Part shown: piece by piece, positions 17,574 to 26,229 of the stretch
How the letters are laid out: each line of letters begins with the position of its first letter
Position numbering within the stretch: the stretch's first letter is position 1
NCBI GenBank assembly: GCA_008080735.1
Contig: SHMW01000010.1
Location: 24,976 to 88,975 of the forward strand
Direction of reading: 5' to 3'
Origin: Promethearchaeota archaeon
GTDB lineage: Archaea; Asgardarchaeota; Lokiarchaeia; Sigyniarchaeales; SOKP01
DNA length: 64,000 nt
Notes under the pieces: model-generated
What the model saw: the letters and a program-made list of their open reading frames with translations, nothing else
Told to the model about the DNA's origin: nothing
The model's database searches: none
Translations under genes and position numbers: made by a program

Positions 17574-18347
17574 TCAATAATCTAGAGAAAATAATTTGGT
17601 TATAATAGAATCGACCGAAGCGAGGGATTGAGCGTTCTCTGGTAGATCTATAAGTGGCTTTCCTTGTAGATCAAATTGAGATATTATCTCATCATCTGGG
17701 ATTTTTCCAATCACTTGTAAGTCCAACCTTGCAATATGATCCGTTAGAGTTTGAAAACTTCCCTTGACCTTGTTCAGAATTAATCCGATATACCTGGAGC
17801 TTGTAAATCTTTGTGCCGATTCTTTTATTGAACTCGCGGTCTTTATCCCTCTGACGGACATATCTGATATGATTAATACAATATCTACATTTCTTATCAC
17901 TTTACGATTTATTTGCTCTAAACCTGCCTCACAATCAATTAATATGAAATCATAATCTTTAGAAATAGAATCTATAACATTTCTTAAAAGATTATTCAAC
18001 GGACAAAAACATCCTTCAATTTTGGGTTGACCAATAGATAAGACTCCAAAAGATTTCGTCTCTTTCACGATATTATAGATTTTATAATCAATATTACGAG
18101 CAATTTTATCCACTTCTAAGGTTCTATTTATTGATTCTTCAATTATTTCCGTTCTCACATCCTCAATGGTTTTTTCGGGAATCAGATTAACCATATAACT
18201 GAGATGTGGATGTGTGGGATCAGCATCTATTAGGAGGAGTTTTTTATTATATTTCTCAGATAACAATTTCGCCAATAGTGTAGTCGTCACACTTTTTCCA
18301 GACCCACCTTTACCCGTAATTGCAATAATTTTTGGACCAATTTCCAT
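17574..18347 (-). CDS. CooC-like MinD/ParA-family ATPase
   Basis: 257 residues. A deviant Walker A (G-K-G-G-S-G-K-S, residues 12-19) opens the protein, followed by L-L-I-D-A-D-P and the Walker B-like F-I-L-I-D-C-E-A-G. Cys113 and Cys115 in E-G-C-F-C-P match the CxC pair of CooC, which dimerises around a nickel ion and helps load nickel into carbon monoxide dehydrogenase. CooC function is inferred from this motif and length. No dehydrogenase gene is in the window. It follows the cysteine-rich 18364-19137 gene with a 16-base gap, an apparent operon. Confidence 0.8.
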   Translation of the reverse strand: MEIGPKIIAITGKGGSGKSVTTTLLAKLLSEKYNKKLLLIDADPTHPHLSYMVNLIPEKTIEDVRTEIIEESINRTLEVDKIARNIDYKIYNIVKETKSFGVLSIGQPKIEGCFCPLNNLLRNVIDSISKDYDFILIDCEAGLEQINRKVIRNVDIVLIISDMSVRGIKTASSIKESAQRFTSSRYIGLILNKVKGSFQTLTDHIARLDLQVIGKIPDDEIISQFDLQGKPLIDLPENAQSLASVDSIITKLFSLDY

Positions 18348-18363
18348 TTCATATCCTACTCTT

Positions 18364-19137
18364 TTATTTTTCTATCTTCTTTCTTCTCTCTAGAATTTCT
18401 TGGATATTCTGGCATGCGGATATATAGGGACATATTTCACATGCCCATTGATAGTCGCAGTCAATACGTTTCTTCCAATCTTCAATCTTTTTTTTCCATC
18501 GCTGATTCATCTCTGCTTTCATAGTTGAAACACACGTGAGGAATTCCGTGATAATTTGCTTATCCGAATTAATCATAAATACTTTCATAGAATTGATAAA
18601 CCCCTCAAATCGTTTCTTATAGCTATGTATTATAGCTTTACCAAAAAATTCAAACGAGAATCCTTTCTTAATTACTTCATCGCTTATTCTACTCCAAAAT
18701 CGTCGTGGTATTGAGCGAATAGAAAATCCTTCAATATCATTTGAGATGGAAGAGAAATGTCGTAGCTGAGTAAAAAGAGAATCATCCAATTGATCTGACT
18801 GAATCAAAATAAATATTCCGAAATTAATTGCTTTTGTATTGATTTGCTGAATTTCGTTCCCTAATACAAAAACCAAATCTCTATCATCATCTAACTTTTT
18901 GTTTGTAGGATAAATCAAAGAAAATGAAGTATTTGACATTCCTCCGAGTTCTATTCCAAGTTCTTCTTTAAGAACTATCCCTTTGTTTTTGTCTATCTCA
19001 ACACTTATTTCGCAATTTTTGAAATAATTTGTTAGTGAATCATTTATTTCATACACACTAAGCGGTTGGGAAGATGTTTTTTTATCCTCAAAAAATACGA
19101 TTATACGTGCGAGATGATCATTAATATTCACTATCAA
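18364..19137 (-). CDS. Cysteine-rich protein upstream of CooC-like ATPase
   Basis: 257 residues, not firmly recognised. The body is mixed alpha/beta without membrane segments. The C-terminus has four cysteines in a compact C-D-Y-Q-W-A-C-E-I-C-P-Y-I-S-A-C arrangement that could bind a metal or Fe-S cluster. Adjacency to a CooC-like ATPase suggests a link to CO dehydrogenase/acetyl-CoA synthase; proteins loosely called 'carbon monoxide dehydrogenase beta subunit family' have similar tails, but I cannot confirm the match. The start is TTG 19137 or GTG 19131; there is no ATG nearby. Confidence 0.6.
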   Translation of the reverse strand: MIVNINDHLARIIVFFEDKKTSSQPLSVYEINDSLTNYFKNCEISVEIDKNKGIVLKEELGIELGGMSNTSFSLIYPTNKKLDDDRDLVFVLGNEIQQINTKAINFGIFILIQSDQLDDSLFTQLRHFSSISNDIEGFSIRSIPRRFWSRISDEVIKKGFSFEFFGKAIIHSYKKRFEGFINSMKVFMINSDKQIITEFLTCVSTMKAEMNQRWKKKIEDWKKRIDCDYQWACEICPYISACQNIQEILERRKKIEK

Positions 19138-19239
19138 TCAATCAGATTCATTTATATAAACTAATTTATTTAGAAAATAATTAAATATTTATAAATTAAA
19201 GATCAATTTAGTTGTATTAAAGTTTGGAGTTAAAAAACA

Positions 19240-19659
19240 ATGATTGAAATTCAACAACCCAAGGATCTTCTTTCTGTTTCTATTAAAAACATTTTAAGTT
19301 ATAGAGATGAGAATGAACTGCAGAAACTGATTAAAGATTATAATAAAAAAATCATAGTCGAGATAGAGAATTTTTATCCCTCTATGGTCCTATTCCAAGA
19401 AAATACTATTTCGTTCGATTTTGGAGAAGATCTTGGAAAAGCAGATTTGAAGATTAGAATGAGTTTGGATACTTTATTAGACCTTGCATATGGGAGATTA
19501 AGTCTCCCCAAAGCAATTCTAACCAGAAAATTAAGGATTAAAGGCATCTATAAACTAACAACAGTTCTTAGATTCAAGAAAATCTTTCTTGACACCCTTA
19601 AAATGGTCGCAAAAGAACCTAATCAAAATTACTATGAATTAAATCAAAATATCCGATAA
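19240..19659 (+). CDS. SCP2 sterol-carrier-like domain protein
   Basis: 139 residues with the SCP2-like pattern: a strand ending S-F-D-F-G-E-D, K-A-D-L-K-I-R-M-S-L-D-T-L-L-D-L-A-Y-G-R-L-S, then a helix with K-L-R-I-K-G. SCP2 domains bind lipids or acyl-CoAs in a hydrophobic tunnel. A GGAG lies upstream of ATG 19240. It precedes the GlcD/GlcF-type genes by 14 bases and is probably part of that operon, hinting at a hydrophobic or acyl substrate. Confidence 0.72.
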   Translation: MIEIQQPKDLLSVSIKNILSYRDENELQKLIKDYNKKIIVEIENFYPSMVLFQENTISFDFGEDLGKADLKIRMSLDTLLDLAYGRLSLPKAILTRKLRIKGIYKLTTVLRFKKIFLDTLKMVAKEPNQNYYELNQNIR

Positions 19660-19673
19660 GTGGTGAGAAAAGA

Positions 19674-21155
19674 ATGACAATTACGAAAGAGAAAGAAGAT
19701 TATAATGGTGTGAGTAAAGAGAAAGTCTATGAAAAACTCGTCCAAATCTTTGGGAGCACTAATATAAGTCAGAGGGCAGTGGATTTATATCCCTATTCCT
19801 ATGATATGACTGAATGTGAACCTCATATGCCCGATTTTGTAGTGATTCCGGAAAATAAGGAGCAACTTATTGAGTTAGTAAAGTTTTGTAATACAAATAT
19901 CATTCCTATCGTTCCTTATATCACAGGAAACAATGTCGGAGGGCTAACTATACCCGAGAAAGGAGGTATCATCATTGATTTCAGCAAAAAAATGAATAAG
20001 ATCCTCCATATTAACGAAAATATGATGTATGCTCTATTAGAACCGGGCGTTACGTTTGGACAATTAAAAAAGCATTTGGACACGATCTATCCTCATTTGC
20101 GATATAGTTATCCGTATGCTCCGCCTTATGCGGGAGTAGTAGGGAATGCTATATTGAGTGGTATGAATAATCTATCGTGTAAGATTGGATCTATGGGTGA
20201 CTCGATCAATGGTTTAGAAGTCATTACCGCAGATGGACAAATAGCCAGGATAGGATCTTGTTTTTATGGAAAAGATGAGGCAGACAAGGATAGTTGGTTT
20301 TGTAGGTATCCCATGCCAGATCTGATGGGAATATTTGTAAATTGGCAGGGGATGACTGGGCTCGTGACGAAATGTGCTGTTCAGCTTTGGCCGAATCCAC
20401 CTTATAATAAAACATTTCTTGTTTTAGTTAAAGGATTAACGGATGTAGCACCAGTTATAAGAGAAGTAGGTAAAACTGATGTTGTTGATGACATTTCAGC
20501 CGTAAGTACCGAAGTAGTTAAAATGACAGTAGAGATTCCAGAACCTGAAAAATATCCCGGTGAGCCTGATTTTGCCGCGCTTTTTCCCATTTCTGGAAAG
20601 ACAAAAAAATTACTCGATGCGAAAAGTGAAATAGTTCTCGATAAATTGAATGAATTAAAAAAGAGTGGAAAAAATATTATCATCGCTGATGTGGATGAGT
20701 TTGCTAAAATTTTTAATTTACGTGTTCGATGTCATTTAGATCTTCCTGCGGTTCTATTATCCTTAGTGGAGTATTCTGGTCTCACTTGGTTTGGGTCCTA
20801 TGCTCCCACACATAAATTAGAGCATTTAATAAAAAATGTAGATGAAATATTTCATAAACATAACGTTCCATCGTTTGTATACATGAAAATTATGAAATCG
20901 GGTCATTATGGGATTTTCAGGCCTATTATCCGATATAATAAATATAAAGAAGGAGAAGAAGAGCGAATCCATACACTATTAAATGAGATTACTGAATTTT
21001 GCATATCAGAGGGATGCATTCCCTACAAAACACCAATTTGGATGACAGAAAAGATGCGAAAAAAAATTAATACTGGTTGGCTACATCTTTTTGAAAAGAT
21101 TAAAAAATGCATGGATCCAAACGGAATTTTCAATCCTGGGAGGTGGAATACTTAA
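19674..21155 (+). CDS. FAD-linked oxidase, GlcD-like
   Basis: 493 residues. Residues 50-240 form a PCMH-type FAD-binding domain (P-D-F-V-V-I-P-E-N-K-E-Q-L, V-P-Y-I-T-G-N-N-V-G-G-L, G-V-V-G-N-A-I-L-S-G, G-D-S-I-N-G-L-E-V-I). The C-terminal part fits the oxidase cap and ends F-N-P-G-R. The family oxidises 2-hydroxy acids such as lactate or glycolate and phenylic alcohols. The partner Fe-S protein gene starts at the very next base (TAA then ATG), indicating a heterodimer. AGTGGTGAG is a good Shine-Dalgarno sequence. Confidence 0.9.
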   Translation: MTITKEKEDYNGVSKEKVYEKLVQIFGSTNISQRAVDLYPYSYDMTECEPHMPDFVVIPENKEQLIELVKFCNTNIIPIVPYITGNNVGGLTIPEKGGIIIDFSKKMNKILHINENMMYALLEPGVTFGQLKKHLDTIYPHLRYSYPYAPPYAGVVGNAILSGMNNLSCKIGSMGDSINGLEVITADGQIARIGSCFYGKDEADKDSWFCRYPMPDLMGIFVNWQGMTGLVTKCAVQLWPNPPYNKTFLVLVKGLTDVAPVIREVGKTDVVDDISAVSTEVVKMTVEIPEPEKYPGEPDFAALFPISGKTKKLLDAKSEIVLDKLNELKKSGKNIIIADVDEFAKIFNLRVRCHLDLPAVLLSLVEYSGLTWFGSYAPTHKLEHLIKNVDEIFHKHNVPSFVYMKIMKSGHYGIFRPIIRYNKYKEGEEERIHTLLNEITEFCISEGCIPYKTPIWMTEKMRKKINTGWLHLFEKIKKCMDPNGIFNPGRWNT

Positions 21156-22346
21156 ATGACCGAGATTAGCGTTCCAGAAGGTATAATGGGAAAAGAATAT
21201 GTTCAGTTGGCCTTTGATCACTGCATTAAATGTAGTACATGTAAATTTTCATATAAAGGATTTACGAGCTCATGTCCTTCAGGAGAAAATTTCCTTTTTG
21301 AATCCTTTTGGGCTTCAGGGAGAATCAGAACCACGAGAGGGCTCTTATTAGGTGAGTTGGAGTGGACACAAGATTTAAAAGATGTGATTTTTGCATGTCC
21401 TACGTGTGGAGCGTGTATGGACGCGTGTCAAGCACCTCACGCAGATTATATTGTCGATATTATTGAATCTCTAAGAGAAGTGGCAGTAAAAGAGATCGGC
21501 CCCGCGGATAATCAAGAGAAATTAATTGAGCGAGCAACCAATCCAGAAATGTGGAATCCCTATGGAGAACCCAATTCTGACAACGAAAAATTAAAGCAGG
21601 AATATAATTTGCCCGATAAAGCGGAATGGGTATATTTCATCGGATGCACTTCTAATTATAGACAAAAATCTTTACGTGACGCAACATTAAGGTTATTAAA
21701 AAAGGCGGGAATAGATTTTACGCTAATTGATGAGCACTGCTGTACCAGCCCGATGATAAGAACAGGACAAGTAGAAAATAGCAAAGAGTTTATGCGATAT
21801 AATATAGAGAAAATAAACGAGGCGGGAGCGACGAAAGTCATAAGTTCTTGTGCGGGATGCTATCGAACATTGAAAAAAGATTTTGAAAAATTTGGAGAAG
21901 ATTATGATTTTAAAGTATATCATACGGTAGAATTACTGAAAAAACTTTTTGATGAGGGAAAACTAAAAATTAAATCAGACTATAACAAGGCAATTACCTA
22001 TCATGATCCATGCCATTTAGGGAGACATATGGGGATATATGAAATACCGCGAGAAGTCTATAAAAAAATCCCGGGAATAACATTTGTCGAAATGGAGAGA
22101 AATAGGAACCATTCATGGTGCTGTGGAGCGGGTGGTGGTGTGAAAATCGGATATCCGGATTGGGCGATAAACATCTCTAAAGAGAGACTTGACGAAGCAA
22201 ATAAAACTGGAGCAGAGGTCATCTCTTCTACATGTCCGTTTTGCAAAACAAATCTTAGCGATGCGAATAATCAATTTGAGTATGGGTTTGAAGTCTTAGA
22301 TTTAGTAGAAATCTTGGATTCATTAGAAATTGAAGTCTCAGATTAA
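21156..22346 (+). CDS. (Fe-S)-binding protein with CCG domains, GlcF/HdrD-like
   Basis: 396 residues. The N-terminal half has two ferredoxin-like cysteine clusters (C-I-K-C-S-T-C … C-P, and C-P-T-C-G-A-C-M-D-A-C). The second half carries two CCG-type motifs (C-C-T-S-P…S-C-A-G-C-Y, and C-C-G-A-G-G-G…C-P-F-C), which in heterodisulfide reductases and glycolate oxidases bind unusual 4Fe-4S clusters. It should move electrons from the FAD subunit encoded directly upstream to an unknown acceptor. Its last four bases overlap the end of the convergent gene. Confidence 0.9.
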   Translation: MTEISVPEGIMGKEYVQLAFDHCIKCSTCKFSYKGFTSSCPSGENFLFESFWASGRIRTTRGLLLGELEWTQDLKDVIFACPTCGACMDACQAPHADYIVDIIESLREVAVKEIGPADNQEKLIERATNPEMWNPYGEPNSDNEKLKQEYNLPDKAEWVYFIGCTSNYRQKSLRDATLRLLKKAGIDFTLIDEHCCTSPMIRTGQVENSKEFMRYNIEKINEAGATKVISSCAGCYRTLKKDFEKFGEDYDFKVYHTVELLKKLFDEGKLKIKSDYNKAITYHDPCHLGRHMGIYEIPREVYKKIPGITFVEMERNRNHSWCCGAGGGVKIGYPDWAINISKERLDEANKTGAEVISSTCPFCKTNLSDANNQFEYGFEVLDLVEILDSLEIEVSD

Positions 22347-23539
22347 TTTTCTTTTTTCTTTTTAAGTTGTTCTTTCGCAACTAATAATTCAATTTTATCC
22401 TCTAATTCTTCGAATGTTAATTGTTCAACCTTATCATTATATCCAAGTTGTTTTAATTTTTCAATCTTTTTGGCACGTTCCTTTTCTGATTTTTTTTGTT
22501 TGAATTCTAAGAATCCTAAATGGTCGGTCTTGGCTCTTGATTTCGATTTTTCTTCCTCTGGCACTTTAGAGAGTAACTCTTTCACATCTCCCACACTTTC
22601 AAACTTTTCTTTCATTTCCCTCATTATTTCAATTTGGACGTTCATCGATTTCGGATCCTTTTCCCCGCGAAATACCTTGGTTGTATTTGTCTCACTGAGT
22701 GAATATTTTTTATTTACAGAAGGAGGGGTTTTTGTCCCAGGGGGAGGATTCAGCTGAGTTGGAGATCCCGGAGCACCAGGCGGAGCTTGTAGATATACTG
22801 GATTTGATGGGGCTGAGGATTTATTTAACGCAATTTGTTTGATTGCAGAATTTAATTCTTTAATTTCAGTTTTTAATTCTGATAGTTCCCCAAACCCTTT
22901 CCTGACCATGTGTAAGGTTGTATCCCACGTTTTCTCCCCCTTCAATTCATGCCATTTACGATATTCAGACTCGGAAATGGTGATATGTTTCTTAGTCTGA
23001 TTTGCTGTTCCCGATCTGCTTTTGATGATATTTCGCGTTGAAGTCGCTTTTTGCATACTACTTTTTGATTTTGACTGTTGCTTAGATTTAGATTTATTAA
23101 CACTTGTTTTTTTCTTATAAGAATACCGGGTCTTTGTTTCATAGACTACTTCTTCTTCCATTATTTCAAGTGATTCTCCATCATCATATAAGATTTCTGA
23201 CAATTGAAAAGATCTGTTGATAAAGATTTCCTCTCTCTCTCCAGAGTAATAAAAAATCGTGAGACGAATAATTTTGATTTTAAGGTTTTCAATATCATTT
23301 AATTTGTCCAATTCAATTGAAAATGCAATAATATTCGCAGAAAAATGAAAGTCTTTAATTGATAATAAAAACGGTTCTTGAATGATATTAGGAGCCCTAT
23401 CATGTACTTTTAGCAACTCAAACTTTATATTCATACTTTTGATATTATCGGGAAGTAAACGCTCCATATCCTCTTGATCTTTCTGGAACTTAAAAAGAAG
23501 TCTATTCTGATCTTCCCAACATAGTTGTAAGAGTTGCAT
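22343..23539 (-). CDS. Uncharacterised protein with low-complexity linker and coiled coil
   Basis: 398 residues, not recognised. Residues 1-130 look like a globular beta-rich domain. A basic Ser/Lys-rich stretch (about 140-180) follows, then a helical segment with H-E-L-K-G-E-K-T-W-D, a Pro/Gly-rich spacer (about 245-280), and a strongly charged C-terminal coiled coil ending in a lysine tract. No membrane segment. The modular disordered-linker layout looks eukaryote-like. It overlaps the convergent Fe-S gene by four bases. Confidence 0.7.
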   Translation of the reverse strand: MQLLQLCWEDQNRLLFKFQKDQEDMERLLPDNIKSMNIKFELLKVHDRAPNIIQEPFLLSIKDFHFSANIIAFSIELDKLNDIENLKIKIIRLTIFYYSGEREEIFINRSFQLSEILYDDGESLEIMEEEVVYETKTRYSYKKKTSVNKSKSKQQSKSKSSMQKATSTRNIIKSRSGTANQTKKHITISESEYRKWHELKGEKTWDTTLHMVRKGFGELSELKTEIKELNSAIKQIALNKSSAPSNPVYLQAPPGAPGSPTQLNPPPGTKTPPSVNKKYSLSETNTTKVFRGEKDPKSMNVQIEIMREMKEKFESVGDVKELLSKVPEEEKSKSRAKTDHLGFLEFKQKKSEKERAKKIEKLKQLGYNDKVEQLTFEELEDKIELLVAKEQLKKKKEN

Positions 23540-23710
23540 AATTTAATCAATATCCTAATTTTGTCGGATGTATTGAATGGAATATTCCTTTAACAGATGT
23601 AAAGATCTCTGGAATTTAAATAATAATAGTCTTTCAATTTATTGTAAAATAAAGCTAAGAAAAAAGGATTAGATTATTAGAAATATATTTTTTTTGATTC
23701 AAGTTGGGTT

Positions 23711-24145
23711 CTATATACTTTCGATTTCTTCTTCAAACGCTTCTAACGCTAATTCAATAATTTCTTGGAACGCCATCGCGTCTTGTAGATTTCCCTCGAC
23801 AGTTATGTCACCAGCCATATATGCGCTGGTTGCATCTATCTCTCCAAATAGTAAACCCGCACCCGTCTCAAAATTAGCAGTAAAAGTAAAGGAGGGGTCT
23901 TCTAATTCTCCTTCTCCATATTCCATATCACCTTCGTTGACTTTCACCCAAAACTTTTTGTCTTTATCTGAGATTATCATTTGAACAGCGATATTCATAT
24001 CTTCAATTTCCTCCTTTAAATACTCACTCTTCTCTGCTAATTGGCTATATAATTCGAATGCTTTCAATGTATCATCAATATCTGCAGCTTCAGGACCTCC
24101 TTCAAACTTTTCTTTCATTTCCATTAACAAATTTTCATCAACCAT
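23711..24145 (-). CDS. SCP2 sterol-carrier-like protein
   Basis: About 144 residues. The second half carries the SCP2 signature: P-S-F-T-F-T-A-N-F-E-T-G-A-G-L-L-F-G-E, Y-M-A-G-D-I-T-V-E-G-N-L-Q-D-A-M-A-F. It is very acidic and has no targeting signal. ATG 24145 is chosen; a GTG three codons upstream is possible. It is divergent from a second SCP2-like gene with facing promoters between them, suggesting coordinated lipid or acyl-CoA handling. Confidence 0.85.
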   Translation of the reverse strand: MVDENLLMEMKEKFEGGPEAADIDDTLKAFELYSQLAEKSEYLKEEIEDMNIAVQMIISDKDKKFWVKVNEGDMEYGEGELEDPSFTFTANFETGAGLLFGEIDATSAYMAGDITVEGNLQDAMAFQEIIELALEAFEEEIESI

Positions 24146-24196
24146 AAAACTCACATTTTAATAACTTGTATTGTTTATCTATAGTTTATATCCGAT

Positions 24197-24207
24197 ATTA
24201 TTTAAAC
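24197..24207 (-). promoter_or_regulatory. TATA-like promoter element for the leftward SCP2 gene
   Basis: GTTTAAATAAT on the minus strand, 52 bases upstream of ATG 24145. It lies 20 bases from an equivalent rightward box, forming a compact divergent promoter. Confidence 0.45.
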
Positions 24208-24226
24208 TATACTGATCACCACTAAG

Positions 24227-24237
24227 TTTTAAATAAG
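24227..24237 (+). promoter_or_regulatory. TATA-like promoter element for the rightward SCP2 gene
   Basis: TTTTAAATAAG, 63 bases upstream of ATG 24300, back-to-back with the leftward box at 24197-24207. Confidence 0.45.
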
Positions 24238-24299
24238 TTCCCATCTAATATAGATTAAACAAATTAATATAAAATTCGAAAAAGAAAAGCTGAATAGTT

Positions 24300-24755
24300 A
24301 TGGTAAAATTTGAGGAATTACAAGACGAAGCAGATAAATTTGCTGAAGAATATAAAATAGCTTTGAATGAGAATACCAATTATGAGGAAGCTGCTAAAGA
24401 TTGGGGTGTAGAGCAAGAGGGTGGAATGATTTATTATATGGAACACACGGGAGAAATTGAAGAGGATATTAGACTTTGGTTAGATCTGAAAGGAGGGAAA
24501 TGTCTTGATGCGAAGATTTTACGTCCTGGTGAGGAGCCACCACGAGAACCCATCCTTTCTTTAAGCGCCCCAATGCCGATATGGAAGGCGTTAGCTTTTA
24601 AAGAATTGGATCCTATTACCGCATTGATGCAGAACAAACTTCGAGTGGGCGGTGATATGGGATTAGCTATGCGATATTCCAAAGCAGCCTTGGAACTAGC
24701 AAATTCCACCGAACAAACAGATAGAACCGTGTTGACGAAATATAATTTAGAATAG
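24300..24755 (+). CDS. SCP2 sterol-carrier-like protein
   Basis: 151 residues. The C-terminal half has the SCP2 pattern: L-S-A-P-M-P-I-W-K-A-L-A-F-K-E-L-D-P-I-T-A-L-M, K-L-R-V-G-G-D-M-G-L-A-M-R-Y. The N-terminal half is acidic and helical, as in the diverging paralogue-like gene. Predicted to be cytosolic and to bind lipids or acyl chains; the ligand is unknown. It faces an ArsR-like regulator gene that ends at 24804. Confidence 0.8.
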   Translation: MVKFEELQDEADKFAEEYKIALNENTNYEEAAKDWGVEQEGGMIYYMEHTGEIEEDIRLWLDLKGGKCLDAKILRPGEEPPREPILSLSAPMPIWKALAFKELDPITALMQNKLRVGGDMGLAMRYSKAALELANSTEQTDRTVLTKYNLE

Positions 24756-24803
24756 GATTATTTTTTGCTAGATTTATCCTACTTTTTTATTCATCATCCT
24801 TAT

Positions 24804-25559
24804 TTAGAAAAGAATCTCTTCCTTTAAATCATATAAGAATTCTAATGCTCTCATCCCATTTTTCGTAATTGAATAGGGCCCCTTGCTTTCTTTTTGGGTG
24901 ATATAGTCTGCCTCTAAGAGTTTCTCAAGGTGAAAATGAAAATGTCCCCCTTTTATCCCCATGTTATCCTCCAATTGGTTATAATATAAACTTCCATTGC
25001 TCAGGATTTTTAAAATTTTTATTCGCTTTTCATTTGATAAGGGGGAAATAAGCTGATATTCCTTTTCTATATCATCCAGAGATGATATATTATCTGTTAA
25101 ATCATATAATTTCTGAGCAGAATCCCTTCTTTCGGAACGAGCCGTATAAATCAGTTTTTTTAATGCTTCATATACATGCATTGCTTTCGCAAGACATTGC
25201 TCATCGGGACATACTTGTTTGGATTGCGCATTATCTATATTTTGAATATATGCATTTAATAAGTGAGTTGCCGCATTTGGGCCCTTTTCGGTGAAAACCC
25301 TCAAGATTTTCAGAGCTCCTTTCTCGATCATCGTGGTACATTGCTCTAAAATATGACAGTCTCTTGGTCTATGTTTTAAAAATGTTTGGACTTCCTCATC
25401 AGCTGTAATAGTTAACAGTGAAATATTATCCTCCTTATATTTAGTTTGGGTAAGCAAATCTAACTGAATTTTCATCTTTAAGACAAGATCTTGTAAAAAC
25501 GTGATACTTTTGTTGAGATCTTCGAGTTCTTGATGAAGGGGTGGTTTTTTTTCTTGCAT
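24804..25559 (-). CDS. ArsR-like winged-helix regulator with helical sensor domain
   Basis: 251 residues. The C-terminal 80 residues form a winged helix (N-E-K-R-I-K-I-L-K-I-L, L-E-D-N-M-G-I-K-G-G-H-F-H-F-H-L-E-K-L). The N-terminal 165 residues are helical and include C-P-D-E-Q-C and several other cysteines, which could sense metal or redox state; that is inference. ATG 25559 lies near a run of ACTATTTTACTATATTACTATAG, which could hold its own promoter or operator. It is divergent from the DUF3795 gene. Confidence 0.8.
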   Translation of the reverse strand: MQEKKPPLHQELEDLNKSITFLQDLVLKMKIQLDLLTQTKYKEDNISLLTITADEEVQTFLKHRPRDCHILEQCTTMIEKGALKILRVFTEKGPNAATHLLNAYIQNIDNAQSKQVCPDEQCLAKAMHVYEALKKLIYTARSERRDSAQKLYDLTDNISSLDDIEKEYQLISPLSNEKRIKILKILSNGSLYYNQLEDNMGIKGGHFHFHLEKLLEADYITQKESKGPYSITKNGMRALEFLYDLKEEILF

Positions 25560-25656
25560 TATAATACACTATTTTACTATATTACTATAGTAGAGTAGAG
25601 TATTTTAAGAACTTTTTTATAGTTAGAAGGAATTATAAAAATATCTAAGAATTGAG

Positions 25657-26133
25657 ATGACATTAAAGATGGAAAATATAAATAAAGACTTGCTTGCTCC
25701 GTGCGGACTCTATTGTGGGGCATGCGCAATATTTATCGCCCACCGAGATAATAATGAAAAATTCAAAAAGGCACTTCTCCCGGTCTATAAGATGTTTGCC
25801 AAAAGTATTGATGATATCGCATGTACTGGATGTCTTTCAGAAGGGATTGTTTTTCCCGTATGTCAGAGCTGTCCGATTAAAAAATGTACCAATAAAAGAG
25901 AGTTAGAAGGATGTTTTGAGTGTGATGATTGGCCGTGCAAGTATATCACCAACTTTCCTATACAAAAAGCGAAAAACGTGATGATGCGGACGATTCCCAC
26001 GTGGCGCGAAATGGGAACACAAAAGTTTGTTGAGCTAGAAGAAGAGAGATATCGATGTCCAGAATGTGGAAATCAGTTATTTCGCGGAGTTCGTAAATGC
26101 AATAAATGCGATACTACTGTTGAATTAGACTAA
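25657..26133 (+). CDS. DUF3795 cysteine-rich protein
   Basis: 158 residues. The N-terminus A-P-C-G-L-Y-C-G-A-C and the repeated cysteines after it (C-T-G-C-L, C-Q-S-C-P-I-K-K-C, G-C-F-E-C-D-D-W-P-C) are the DUF3795 signature. A C-terminal zinc ribbon (Y-R-C-P-E-C-G … R-K-C-N-K-C) is added. The family is common in anaerobes; it probably binds metal or Fe-S, but its function is unknown. Confidence 0.85.
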   Translation: MTLKMENINKDLLAPCGLYCGACAIFIAHRDNNEKFKKALLPVYKMFAKSIDDIACTGCLSEGIVFPVCQSCPIKKCTNKRELEGCFECDDWPCKYITNFPIQKAKNVMMRTIPTWREMGTQKFVELEEERYRCPECGNQLFRGVRKCNKCDTTVELD

Positions 26134-26229
26134 AAATTTAAATGTTAGAAATTAAACGGGGTATCATAGTTAAATAGGGAAGAGCCCCTATAACGATTTA
26201 GTTCATATATTCAATTTAAATCTCATTTT

